Assembly: GCA_947168395.1 (NCBI GenBank)
Contig: CAMVLT010000002.1
Span: 169,796-233,795 of the forward strand
Direction: 5' to 3'
Length of the DNA stretch: 64,000 nt
Origin: an uncultured Prevotellaceae bacterium
GTDB taxonomy: Bacteria; Bacteroidota; Bacteroidia; Bacteroidales; Bacteroidaceae
Part shown: positions 7,901-16,226 of the stretch, one piece after another
Layout of the letters: each line of letters starts with the position of its first letter
Position numbering within the stretch: position 1 is the first letter of the stretch
Notes under the pieces: generated by a model
What the model was told of the DNA's origin: nothing
Databases searched by the model: none
Seen by the model: only the letters and a program-made list of their open reading frames with translations
Program-made: the position numbers and the translations under genes

Positions 7901-8827
7901 GCTGCCAGCCGTCAGGACGGTCAGTCGGGCGCCGTGTTCACCGTGACATTGCCCTTGGGCAACAGCCACCTCACCGGACAGGAGATTGAGAAAGAAACCC
8001 CCGAGGAATTGGCACAGGCCGCCCAGCCGCAGCCGCAGCAGGCACAGCATTCGAGGTTCCGCGTGCTCATTGTGGACGACGACCAGGAACTGGCCGAATA
8101 CATAGCCACCGAACTGGGCCGCTACTACAAGTGCAGCATTTGCCCCAACGGCCGCGAAGGCTTGAAGGAGCTGCTGACCGGCGGCTACGACCTGGTGGTG
8201 AGCGACGTCATGATGCCCGAAATGGACGGTTTCACCATGCTCCGCATGATCAAGACCAACGCCAACGTGTCGCACATTCCCGTTATCATGCTCACGTCGA
8301 AGGCCGACATCAGCAACCGATTGGAGGGACTGGAACGAGGTGCCGACGCCTTCCTGGCAAAGCCCTTCGACATGGAGGAACTGCACATGAACATCGACAA
8401 CCTCATACACAACCGCCAGCGGCTGAAGGGCAAGTTCAGCGGTGCCCAGCAGCAGGCCGACAAGGTGGAGCAGCCCGAGGTGAAGGGTAACGACGAGCTG
8501 CTGATGGAGCGCATTATGAAAGCCGTCAACAAGAACCTGTCGAACAGCGACTTCAACGTCGACATGCTGACCCAGGAGGTGGGCATCAGCCGTGCCCAGC
8601 TGCATCGCAAGATGAAGGAGATGACGGGCATATCGACCAGCGAGTTCATACGCAACATCCGACTGGAGCAGGCCGCCCGTCTGCTGAAGGAGCAGAAGAT
8701 AAACGTCACCCAGGTGGCCTATACCGTAGGCTTCTCGAACCTGGCTCACTTCTCGACCATCTTCCGCAAGCACTTCGGCGTGTCGCCGTCGGAGTATGCT
8801 GGAGGCTCGGCTGCCAACGACGAATAG
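4913..8827 (+). CDS. Hybrid two-component system sensor/regulator (HTCS)
   Basis: One-protein sensor, kinase and transcription factor of 1304 residues, of the type that switches on polysaccharide-use loci in Bacteroidota. In order: signal peptide (1-20); periplasmic two-bladed propeller built from Reg_prop repeats such as LWIATDYGLNRFDG, LWVGTNRGLDRYD, IWLGTASGVSCFD (about 40-660); Y_Y_Y domain (about 660-750); transmembrane helix near 757-778; histidine kinase with phospho-acceptor H799 in NATHDIRSPLTL; ATPase with DTGIGL; receiver with Asp 1098 in VVSDVMMPEMDGF; AraC-type DNA-binding domain (about 1190-1300). It heads the plus-strand cluster with a large secreted protein, GH98 and GH5-GH43, so arabinoxylan-type oligosaccharides are the likely ligand (inference). 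Confidence 0.95.
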   Translation: MKQFVLSLLLCVVAFLPLRGQTGHFFPSDRFSSSLIANLCQDKYGSLWIATDYGLNRFDGYQFEQFLHNDKDPWSICNNAVVTMLSDRDGRLWVGTNRGLDRYDEAANGFIHYRFDEEIQPRITGLVHLSDGKILVATAGYGAYTIGSDDKLQPTDDYADEGNNRYYGHIYEDSKRRIWKTGYDNLVVMKSNGKFQHFESRGEPVAILEQAGEVMIVGTHGIRVYRNGRMEDADIDLSVLGGKEVLFSTAAKDADGNLYIGTRGRGIYRVPRGSRRLERYEVDVFGTDLNTAKVWSILSDRNGNLWLGLQLKGLLLVPQRPMQFKNWSFAAQNINLGSSITSVCEGEGGITWCTVQGVGIYGFDNRGHVVAHPAAPDAVEFIFRDHMRRYWVGTDDGLYAYNPATGASTLKVSFDCDKFNDMTSDDTGRIYISTFSRGFCVYDPETGDLKNYRNEGDDTVKVGHLCNDWVMCMMPDAEGNIWLGTASGVSCFDPRTGSFHSQGWHQLLNGTMCFSLCAMTNGNIVIGTASGLYLYDRQKRRTVRFPASEALNDKSISYVVQSNDGDIWCSTSMGIWQYDVSLHRFVGHVNGNGLSKKEYLYAVGMHTDKDVICFGNNDGLTVFRPAEMGAKVPSSAEVYLTGFMAGPSYVNTRSVLNGVQVTDRAVIENDHFKLSYLDHTVTLCFSQLNFDNPANVTFEYNINGGEWISKAEGVNEITLSHLQPGTYKINVRALAAGVYSPEKTITVTIRAPWYRSTLAYILYFMLLLGLLGLMGWLWHRRTHRRLDEEKMKFLINATHDIRSPLTLIMSPLANLKRRIGDSQSDAKRDLETIEHNATRILNLVNQILDVRKIDKQQMALHCQKTDLVNFVQGVCKMFEYNAEERNIKFNLQHDGFDELDVWVDRGQFDKVVTNLLSNAFKYSFDGGTIDVRLSKDGENARMEVADTGIGLDDDNQKHIFERFYQGGNSRRFHISGTGIGLNLCKMIVDMHHGTIEAASRQDGQSGAVFTVTLPLGNSHLTGQEIEKETPEELAQAAQPQPQQAQHSRFRVLIVDDDQELAEYIATELGRYYKCSICPNGREGLKELLTGGYDLVVSDVMMPEMDGFTMLRMIKTNANVSHIPVIMLTSKADISNRLEGLERGADAFLAKPFDMEELHMNIDNLIHNRQRLKGKFSGAQQQADKVEQPEVKGNDELLMERIMKAVNKNLSNSDFNVDMLTQEVGISRAQLHRKMKEMTGISTSEFIRNIRLEQAARLLKEQKINVTQVAYTVGFSNLAHFSTIFRKHFGVSPSEYAGGSAANDE

Positions 8828-8927
8828 CGCCCGAAGGCGAGGCTATGCGAAATTGGGACTGCAAACGTTGCAATCTGAAGGTGGCGCCCCCGTTAAGACG
8901 AAAATGAAAGTCTATGATACAAATGAT

Positions 8928-8959
8928 AAAGCCCTTCTCGCCGAAGGGCTTTAACTTTG
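8928..8959 (+). terminator. Terminator hairpin followed by a -7 box
   Basis: AAAGCCCTTC (8928-8937), a 5-base loop and GAAGGGCTTT (8943-8952). It ends HTCS transcription. TAACTTTG (8952-8959) overlaps its 3' edge and fits the Bacteroidota -7 box, though no TTTG is placed 20 bases upstream. Confidence 0.65.
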
Positions 8960-9009
8960 CACCAAAATTTCACCAATTTAATGTATTTATTCACTAAAAA
9001 CTAAAAAAC

Positions 9010-12000
9010 ATGAGAAAAACTTACCGTATTTTTGTTGCATTGGTGATGTGCATCCTCGGTGGCATGTCAGCAAATGCAGGTGAGATTATTTCACTGCAGG
9101 AAGTTCCTTTCTGCACGTGGGATGATTGGGGAGCAAATGCCAAATCAACAGGCACAGCTGATTGTGCTTGGGTTGTTGGAGAAGCAACTGATCTACCTTA
9201 TGGTGATTCTGGTGTAAACAACTATGCCGACCTGACGAATTACTCCAAGCTGATTGTTGTAACTACTGACGGATCGCCTCGTTTTCTTTTCAATCGTGAT
9301 GAGGCTAACGGCCAGTGGAATGACGACGAGTCTCAGTCGCATCTTATTGACAACACAAAAGGTGGTTGGTCTTCCAAGTATTTCTCTCAGGACGGAAACA
9401 CCTACACCGTTGACCTTAAGCAAATCACGAAGGACAAGGGTTACTGCCATCTGCACGCAATTAAATCTAACGCTTGGGGTGCAACAGTAACCATCGAGAG
9501 CATGGAGCTCGAGACTGTTGGCAAGGCTAAGCAGATTGGCTGGATCAACCTGATTAACAACAGCGACATGGAAGGCGACGACGTGAGCAGCTTCTTCACG
9601 AAGGTTGCCAAGGGCGCTCCCGAGCCTTCTGTCATTACCGATGGTATTGGTGTGAATGGTTCTCGTGGTATCGTCGTCGAGGCTACCGCTAAGGAGTCTG
9701 ACGCTTGGGACAACCAGTTCTGGTTCCGTTTCAACGAGGTTGTGCCCGCTGATGCCAAGTATCGCGTATCGTTCGACTATCGTGCCGACGCTCCTGCCAA
9801 GGCCAGTACACAGGCTCACGCAGAACCCAGCGACTACATCCACTACGAGATGCTGGGCGACGTGAACTTTACTCCCGAGTGGCAGACCTTCACCGCTGAA
9901 GGTACTGTATCAGCACAGCAGGCTGGTCCTAACAGCGGCGGTGGCCTGTTCACCTCTATCGCTTTCAACCTGAACGAGCTGGCTGATGCCAACAACTACT
10001 ATTTCGACAACATCGTCTTCGAGGTTTACAAGGCTGGTGTCAGCGCTGAGTATAGCTCTGATGTCGTACAGATTGACTTCGGTTTCGACACCAATATTCC
10101 TGCCCTGCTGGCCAAGACTGGTATGCCCCGTCTGCTTTTCCCGAAGGAGTGCGCTCAGGTGAAGGTCGATGGCGAAGTGCTGGAGATTATCACCGTTGAA
10201 GGTTATCCCGATGGCCGTTTCTACATCTTCACCGAGGAGGCTATCGATGGCAAGGAGGTTATCGTAACCCTGAAGAACCCCTCTGATCCTGCATTCCACC
10301 TGGTTTACACGAACGGCCCTGGTGGCGACGTGCCCAACTTCGAGGATGTAGCTGAGGAGAACGACGAGGTGGCTATGGTTGACGACGCTTACTCTTACGA
10401 GTTCCTGAAGCCGACCGTGCTGCGCGCTGATCCTGAGAACGGCTCTTTCAACCTGCCTAACGGTATCAGAGAGTTCAAACTGTATCTCGACAAGGATGCT
10501 GACTGCGCAAGAATTCAGGCTACGATGGGCAAGGAGAAGCTCACCGTATCGCCCGCTGATGGCTTTGCCAAGGAGATTACCCTCACCCGTACTGGTGAAG
10601 GCGAACTGGCAACAGGCGCATACGTTATTAAGGTGACCAACATCTTCTGTAAGGATCCTCTGGTGGAGGATGACTTTACCAGCTACACCTTCACCATCAA
10701 CGTTGGTAAGGTTGAGGCTGACCCGACCGATGTTCCTAAGGACATGATGGATACCGAGCTGTTTGCTAACACCGCTCAGGGTGGTATTCCCGCTGGTTTC
10801 ATCGTGAAGTTCCAGGAAGAGGAGCGCAACTCAGAGAGCAGCTACAGCTCTGGTCCGCGTCTGTTCGACTTCGGTGCCGGTGGCGACTTCACCAAGGGTC
10901 TCTATCTCCGCGAGGGTTATGCCGAGTACGGTTCTACCGCTGGTTACGAGCTGAGACTCGAGGCTAACAAGAAGTACAGGATTCGCTTCAACTCTGCTAT
11001 GTGGAAGGACAGTGGTTCTAAGCTGCGCTTCGAAATCTTCAACGAGGCCGAGGATATCATTCTCTGCCAGATGGTCACCAACGCTCCGAACGTCAACGGC
11101 AGCCAGGGTGATGTGAAGGGTTCTACCTATACCGAGATTGACTTCATCCCCGAGGTTACGGGTGACTATCGTCTGCGCTGGACAACTGCTGCCGACGAGA
11201 CTGCTGATCCCAGCTACATGGAGGTTCTCCTTGCTAACGTTGGCGTACGCTACATCCCCAATACTGTTGGTGTTGAGGAAACTCAGAAACTGAACGAGTC
11301 GCTGGCTAATGCCAAGACCGTCCGCGACGAGAATGCTGCCGAGCGCTATGCTGGTGAGGCTTATACCGCACTGGTTACCAAGATTGAGAAGTACGATGCC
11401 GAGAAGGATGGCTACACCGCTCCCTCTGCATACTTCAATGCTGCTGACGACCTCGACGCTGCTGCTACAGCCGTGAAGGATCACCGCACCAACTGCGACA
11501 CCTACGACCAGGCTATCAAGAAGTCTATCGACGTGGTTCGCGACAATGCTGAGACCAAGTTTGCTGTTACCGACCTCTACAAGGAGCTGCAGGCTACCAA
11601 CGAGAAGTATCACGCTTACTCTGTAATGGAGGAGAATCCCGATCCCGATTCTGAGACTGGTTATACTTACTTCTTCGACGTTCTGACCGATGACGCTGTG
11701 CTGCAGGAAGCTGCCAAGGAGCTGGCCGACGCTACCAAGCTCGCTGGCTACATGTTCACCGAGGGTGAGTCTAAGACCTCTACTGATGTAGGTATCAAGG
11801 TGCTGGTTGACCGCATCCGCCAGGGAGCCGAGGGCCTGAAGCAGCTTGGTGTTGCTGAGGACGATCCTCTGATTGTGGCTGCCAACAATGCCGTTACCGA
11901 CGACGACGAGCTGGCTGAGCAGCTGAAGAACCGCATCAAGGCTGAGTTCTATGCCAAGATGAAGGACGGTGTTGACATGTTCCCCGAGCAGGTTGACGAG

Positions 12001-12801
12001 AGCACGATGGAGACCACCACTCCGAAATACAACTTCACCGTATTCGTGAAGAACCCGAACACCTACGCTTGGAAGGAGAACGGTGTAGGCATTACCGAGG
12101 AGAACTGCCCGGGTTGGGTTGCTGTTGAAGGTAATCCTGGCCTGACCAACGCTTGGAACGGCTCTTATCCTGGCGACATCGACGGTCTGCCCAAGGACCT
12201 GCTGATTACTCAGTATCACGCTGCCAACCGCATCGAGCAGACCATCTACGACCTGCCCGCAGGTATCTACAATGTGATGATCGACTGCACCGAGTGGAGT
12301 GATGAGTTCAGCCCGAAGGACGGTGACGACGAAGAGACGATTGCCCAGAAGGAGGCTAACCACGAGCAGAACCGCTACTATGTGAAGACTTCCGAGACCC
12401 CCGAATATGTTGCTGGTCAGGAAGAGCCCGAGGAGTTCGCCGCTGATGGTCGTATCGACTATAACGGACAGTATGTTGCCCGCCACGAGAACCTCCTTGA
12501 GGGTGTTCAGGTTGTTGACGGTCAGCTGACTATCGGTGTGAAGTGGAACAACCTCGCCCAGATGATGTTCGACCGCGTCCAGATCTTCCTGGCTGGTGGT
12601 GCTGCTGGCTTCGACTATGGCAAGGCTTACGAGGAAGTGATGGTCGGTATCGACGAGGCTGCCAAGGCTGCTAAGGTTCGCGCCCTCGAGGTTTACGACC
12701 TGAACGGTCGCCGTCTGCCCGCTGCTGGTCAGAAGGGTATCGTGATTGTCAAGAAGTACATGAGCGACGGTACTGTACGCACAGAAAAGGCTATCAAGTA
12801 A
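9010..12801 (+). CDS. Large secreted multi-module protein, probable carbohydrate binding
   Basis: A 1263-residue secreted protein with signal peptide (MRKTYRIFVALVMCILGGMSANA). Modules by eye: a beta-rich domain (about 24-170); a CBM4/22-like domain (about 177-345; NSDMEGDD, VNGSRGIVVEA, YYFDNIVFE); Ig-like repeats (about 345-570); a module (about 575-755) that resembles the last module of the GH98 protein; a helical stretch rich in Ala/Asp/Lys (about 755-990); another beta domain (about 990-1200); and a C-terminal tail with YDLNGRRLPAAGQKGIVIV. I see no catalytic motif. It lies between the HTCS and GH98 with its own terminator downstream. Codons are strongly biased to GCT, GGT and AAC compared with its neighbours, which suggests very high expression. 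Possible role: surface glycan binding in place of a SusE/F-type lipoprotein, though no lipobox is present. Confidence 0.6.
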   Translation: MRKTYRIFVALVMCILGGMSANAGEIISLQEVPFCTWDDWGANAKSTGTADCAWVVGEATDLPYGDSGVNNYADLTNYSKLIVVTTDGSPRFLFNRDEANGQWNDDESQSHLIDNTKGGWSSKYFSQDGNTYTVDLKQITKDKGYCHLHAIKSNAWGATVTIESMELETVGKAKQIGWINLINNSDMEGDDVSSFFTKVAKGAPEPSVITDGIGVNGSRGIVVEATAKESDAWDNQFWFRFNEVVPADAKYRVSFDYRADAPAKASTQAHAEPSDYIHYEMLGDVNFTPEWQTFTAEGTVSAQQAGPNSGGGLFTSIAFNLNELADANNYYFDNIVFEVYKAGVSAEYSSDVVQIDFGFDTNIPALLAKTGMPRLLFPKECAQVKVDGEVLEIITVEGYPDGRFYIFTEEAIDGKEVIVTLKNPSDPAFHLVYTNGPGGDVPNFEDVAEENDEVAMVDDAYSYEFLKPTVLRADPENGSFNLPNGIREFKLYLDKDADCARIQATMGKEKLTVSPADGFAKEITLTRTGEGELATGAYVIKVTNIFCKDPLVEDDFTSYTFTINVGKVEADPTDVPKDMMDTELFANTAQGGIPAGFIVKFQEEERNSESSYSSGPRLFDFGAGGDFTKGLYLREGYAEYGSTAGYELRLEANKKYRIRFNSAMWKDSGSKLRFEIFNEAEDIILCQMVTNAPNVNGSQGDVKGSTYTEIDFIPEVTGDYRLRWTTAADETADPSYMEVLLANVGVRYIPNTVGVEETQKLNESLANAKTVRDENAAERYAGEAYTALVTKIEKYDAEKDGYTAPSAYFNAADDLDAAATAVKDHRTNCDTYDQAIKKSIDVVRDNAETKFAVTDLYKELQATNEKYHAYSVMEENPDPDSETGYTYFFDVLTDDAVLQEAAKELADATKLAGYMFTEGESKTSTDVGIKVLVDRIRQGAEGLKQLGVAEDDPLIVAANNAVTDDDELAEQLKNRIKAEFYAKMKDGVDMFPEQVDESTMETTTPKYNFTVFVKNPNTYAWKENGVGITEENCPGWVAVEGNPGLTNAWNGSYPGDIDGLPKDLLITQYHAANRIEQTIYDLPAGIYNVMIDCTEWSDEFSPKDGDDEETIAQKEANHEQNRYYVKTSETPEYVAGQEEPEEFAADGRIDYNGQYVARHENLLEGVQVVDGQLTIGVKWNNLAQMMFDRVQIFLAGGAAGFDYGKAYEEVMVGIDEAAKAAKVRALEVYDLNGRRLPAAGQKGIVIVKKYMSDGTVRTEKAIK

Positions 12802-12831
12802 GAAGCCGTTTTTAATGGACTAACAAGAGTC

Positions 12832-12862
12832 GCGGGCAGGCATGCATAGCATGTTTGCCCGC
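12832..12862 (+). terminator. Terminator after the large secreted protein gene
   Basis: GCGGGCA (12832-12838) pairs with TGCCCGC (12856-12862), followed by a T-rich run. Confidence 0.7.
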
Positions 12863-12934
12863 TTTCGGTTTGTTTTGAGACAAAAATAAACATTAACGAA
12901 ACGTTGGCCGTGTTGGCGTTCGCTGTTTTTTTAT

Positions 12935-12942
12935 TACCTTTG
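12935..12942 (+). promoter_or_regulatory. -7 promoter box for the GH98 gene
   Basis: TACCTTTG, 26 bases before the GH98 ATG; a TTGG 18 bases upstream may be a weak -33 element. With the terminator at 12832-12862 this suggests GH98 and GH5-GH43 form their own transcript. Confidence 0.6.
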
Positions 12943-12967
12943 CACCGTTAAATCAATAACTATAGTA

Positions 12968-15900
12968 ATGAAACGAATATTTACCTTTCTACTGCTGGCG
13001 CTTGTCTGTGCCGTGCAGACCGTCAAGGCGCAGGAGCGCCGACCCATTGACAACCAACATCCGTTGTGGCTGATACACATCGACGTGTGGAACTCGGCCG
13101 ACCCTCAGAAGATTATCGACCTCATTCCTGCCGACGTCAAACCCTACGTCTGCATGAACCTGTCGTTGTCGTGCCAGTTCGACACGAAGACCGGCATGTA
13201 CCGCATGCCCCGCAATGCCGTGCGCACCTACAAGTCGTGGGCAACGGTATGTCAGAAGAACGGCATGTGGTTCTCGTGCCAGCCCGCATCGGGTGGCCAC
13301 ACCCACATCCAGGACACCGACCTCGAGACCTTTGAGTACTTCTTCAAGACCTTCCCCAACTTCCTCGGCTGGAACTACGCCGAGCAGTTCTGGGCCTTCG
13401 GCGATGCCGGCGACAAGAGCTCGATGACGGCAGCCAGCCGTTGGGCTTTGTTTGCCAATCTGGTGGAGATGTCGCACAAGTACGGCGGCTTCCTTACCGT
13501 GAGCTGGTGTGGTGGCGACTACCACATGAGCACCAACCCTATGGGCGAACTGAAGGCCGACAAGAACTTCCTTGCCGCCTGTAAGAAGTATCCCGAGAGC
13601 ATCGTGTTCCTCTACAAGTACACCCATGCCAGCAGCTTCTACAACAACGAGAGCATTTGCTGGGGCCCGTTTGTCTCGGGTCTGGCCAAGAACTATGGCG
13701 TCCGCTACGACAATTGCGGCTGGAACGACACCACGTCGAAGCTGGTAGGCGAGAACAAGTGCAAGTATCCCGGCAGCGCCGGCATCGGCACCGTGATGGA
13801 GCAATGCTGCGTCAACGGCGGTGCCGTCTGGGACGGTCCTGAGCTTATCTGGAGCGGCGAGTGCTTCCAGAACCAGAACGATACCCAGGTTGATGGCTAC
13901 ACGCGCCGCAACTGGGGCACCTTCCCCAACTTCAAGGGCATCTGGCTCGACATGTGGCGCAAGATTATCAACGGAACGATGTATATCCCCTCACGCGAGG
14001 AGGTGCTGGCAAAGACCAAGATTGCGGTCATCAACGATGTTGCCAGCGGCTATGAGTCCTACACGTCGTGGGACGACCTCTACAACGGCGTTTACCTGCA
14101 GACCGACCCCTTCAACCAGAAGAAGGAGGCTCGCCACAATTACGGCCAGTGGTACAACAACCTGTGCTACTTCAAGTCAACGGGCCGCTACGGTGCCATC
14201 CCCATTGTCATAGCACTTTACGATGACGCTGCCAAGGCTATTCCCCTCCAGATCAAGCGGTCGAACTATAAGACGCGCTGGAGTACGCAGGCCAAGAAGC
14301 AGGCCGACTTCAACGAGCTGTATCCCGAGGTGTCGAAGGGCGACCTCTACGTCAACCGCTACCATAACCAGCTGGTGACCTACACCCCGTACTCCTATCT
14401 GAACGTGAAGAAGTCGGCTTCGGCAGCAATCCCCCTCCAGTATAATACCTGCGACACGCTGAAGCTGAACTACGGCAAGCTCTCGAGCGGTGTCATCCGC
14501 GAGTATGCCGACCACATCGACTTCTACCTGAACAATTACCGCAACGACTCCATCGCTCAGCAGACTGACGTCATCACCGTCACCGGCGTGACGTCCGAGC
14601 CTGAGGCCACCTATACGAAGCCTGTGACCAATGCCCCCAGTCACAATATCACGTTGCCTGCCAGTGCCATTGTCTACGATGCCGAGGCAAAGACCTTTAC
14701 CGTGACGGTCAAGCACATGGGACCCGTGCTCCTGACTATTTCCTGCAAGGGCGATGCCACCGACCGCCTTACCGACGTGCTGCCGGCTCAGCAGCTGGAG
14801 CAGCCCAAACAGCCCGAGCCATACGTCGGCCCCGTCATTATCGAGGCTGAGGATATGGACTTCAAGAGCGTCGACAACCGCCGAACCCACTCTGGCTGGT
14901 GGGCTCAGGAGTACAAGGACTTCGCAGGCATGGGCTTTGTCGAGACCAGGACCAGTACCGCCTCGGCCCTGCGCCACCAGTTGAAGTTGTCGGACGTTGC
15001 CGCCGGCAAGTACAACATCCGCATGCGCTACTGCAATTCGAGCAAGGCTGGCAAGATGAAGCTCACCGTCAACGGCACGGCCCAGGATGTCGATATCGAG
15101 AAGGTGGCCATCAACGACTGGCAGGAGGCTGTGGTGACTGCCGACCTGAATGCCGGCACCAATACGCTGATTATCCAGAACACGGGAGCCATCAAGATGA
15201 CCATCGACCAGGTCATATACGAACCGGTGGCCACCGAGCCTGAAAAGTTCCTGGTAACCGTTCGCGAGGCCGACTTTGGCAAGGTGACCGCCAGTACCGA
15301 CATGGCGGCTGCTGGCGAGACCGTGAAGCTGACCATCACTCCCGATGAAGGCTATGCCATCAAGGAGCTGCGCGTGATCAACGGCGTGTTCTTTACCCAA
15401 GGCGTGACCATTCCCGTAACTCCCGGAGCCACCGAGGCTTCGTTCACGATGACCGACGAGAACATGACCATCCAGCCCATCTTCTACGACGTGGCAGCCG
15501 TCTACGAACTCGACTTTACCGATGTCGCTGCCGGTGCGCTGCCTGAAGGCTGGCGTACTACCGACGGCACCGACGTGCGCAACTATCCCACCAGCAACGG
15601 CAGCGGTCCGCGCACCTTTGCCGGACTTACCGGCTATCAGGGCAAGGCCCTCTACTGGCGTACCACCAGTGCCGAGTTCGGTCGTCTGGCGGCTTACCCG
15701 CTGACATTGCAACCCGGCAGCTACGAACTGATTTTCGCGATGGCTGCATGGAAGGGTACCCCGAAGTATCAGGCAAAGATACTCAGCAGTAGTGGCTCGG
15801 CCCTCAAGACGTCCGATACCTATACGGCAACTCCCAACCTCGAAGGCAATGCCGCCGGCAACATCTCGTCGGCCACACGCATCACCATGCCTTTCGACAT

Positions 15901-16135
15901 CACGAAGGAGGGTAAGTATATCGTCCAGTTCAAGGAGGTAGGAAGCGGCATGCAGGAATTCCTGTTGGCTGAGTGCCGTCTCAGGTGCACCTCGCTGACC
16001 GGCATCCACGAGGTAAGTACCGACAAGGCTGCCGAGGGCCTGTTCGACCTGAACGGGCGGCGTGTAGGCAAGGATGCCAAGGGCATACTCATTATCCGCA
16101 CCGCCGACGGAAAGGTGGTTAAGGCGAAAAAGTGA
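12968..16135 (+). CDS. GH98 family endo-glycanase with binding modules
   Basis: A 1055-residue secreted enzyme. The opening HPLWLIHIDVWN...PQKIIDLIP, then NLSLSCQFD, is characteristic of GH98. Family members are endo-beta-1,4-galactosidases on blood-group glycans or, in Bacteroides, endo-xylanases for branched glucuronoarabinoxylan; the neighbours here favour xylan. Layout: signal peptide (1-21), catalytic domain about 25-330 with its C-terminal beta region to about 600, CBM6/35-like domain from about 621 (VIIEAEDMDF), a cell-wall-type repeat at about 760-840 (GETVKLTITPDEGYAIKEL), a module at about 845-1010 shared with the 9010-12801 protein, and the tail FDLNGRRVGKDAKGILII. The next gene (GH5-GH43) follows after 91 bases containing a CGGAC palindrome. 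Confidence 0.85.
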   Translation: MKRIFTFLLLALVCAVQTVKAQERRPIDNQHPLWLIHIDVWNSADPQKIIDLIPADVKPYVCMNLSLSCQFDTKTGMYRMPRNAVRTYKSWATVCQKNGMWFSCQPASGGHTHIQDTDLETFEYFFKTFPNFLGWNYAEQFWAFGDAGDKSSMTAASRWALFANLVEMSHKYGGFLTVSWCGGDYHMSTNPMGELKADKNFLAACKKYPESIVFLYKYTHASSFYNNESICWGPFVSGLAKNYGVRYDNCGWNDTTSKLVGENKCKYPGSAGIGTVMEQCCVNGGAVWDGPELIWSGECFQNQNDTQVDGYTRRNWGTFPNFKGIWLDMWRKIINGTMYIPSREEVLAKTKIAVINDVASGYESYTSWDDLYNGVYLQTDPFNQKKEARHNYGQWYNNLCYFKSTGRYGAIPIVIALYDDAAKAIPLQIKRSNYKTRWSTQAKKQADFNELYPEVSKGDLYVNRYHNQLVTYTPYSYLNVKKSASAAIPLQYNTCDTLKLNYGKLSSGVIREYADHIDFYLNNYRNDSIAQQTDVITVTGVTSEPEATYTKPVTNAPSHNITLPASAIVYDAEAKTFTVTVKHMGPVLLTISCKGDATDRLTDVLPAQQLEQPKQPEPYVGPVIIEAEDMDFKSVDNRRTHSGWWAQEYKDFAGMGFVETRTSTASALRHQLKLSDVAAGKYNIRMRYCNSSKAGKMKLTVNGTAQDVDIEKVAINDWQEAVVTADLNAGTNTLIIQNTGAIKMTIDQVIYEPVATEPEKFLVTVREADFGKVTASTDMAAAGETVKLTITPDEGYAIKELRVINGVFFTQGVTIPVTPGATEASFTMTDENMTIQPIFYDVAAVYELDFTDVAAGALPEGWRTTDGTDVRNYPTSNGSGPRTFAGLTGYQGKALYWRTTSAEFGRLAAYPLTLQPGSYELIFAMAAWKGTPKYQAKILSSSGSALKTSDTYTATPNLEGNAAGNISSATRITMPFDITKEGKYIVQFKEVGSGMQEFLLAECRLRCTSLTGIHEVSTDKAAEGLFDLNGRRVGKDAKGILIIRTADGKVVKAKK

Positions 16136-16140
16136 AAAAC

Positions 16141-16208
16141 GCAACGGGCTGGCACGGACTGTCACGGACAAAAACAAGAAGTCCGGACAAGTCCGTTAAG
16201 TCCGATGC
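16141..16208. repeat. CGGAC palindrome
   Basis: Starts GCAACGG and ends CCGATGC, with three ACGGAC-type words left of an A-rich loop and three GTCCG-type words right of it. It can fold into a long interrupted hairpin between GH98 and GH5-GH43, and may protect or end the transcript. Same family as 24110-24176, 24191-24257 and 60391-60448. Confidence 0.75.
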
Positions 16209-16226
16209 TAAATAACAACAACGAAT

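Noticed and set aside
10831..12486. 551-codon minus-strand frame opposite the large secreted protein
   Set aside because: Shadow caused by strong codon bias of the sense gene; hydrophobic, repetitive, no start signal.
14177..16177. Long minus-strand open frame (666 codons) opposite the GH98 gene
   Set aside because: It lies fully opposite a well-supported gene in GC-rich DNA and its translation is rich in Gly, His, Val and Arg with no domain; a shadow frame.
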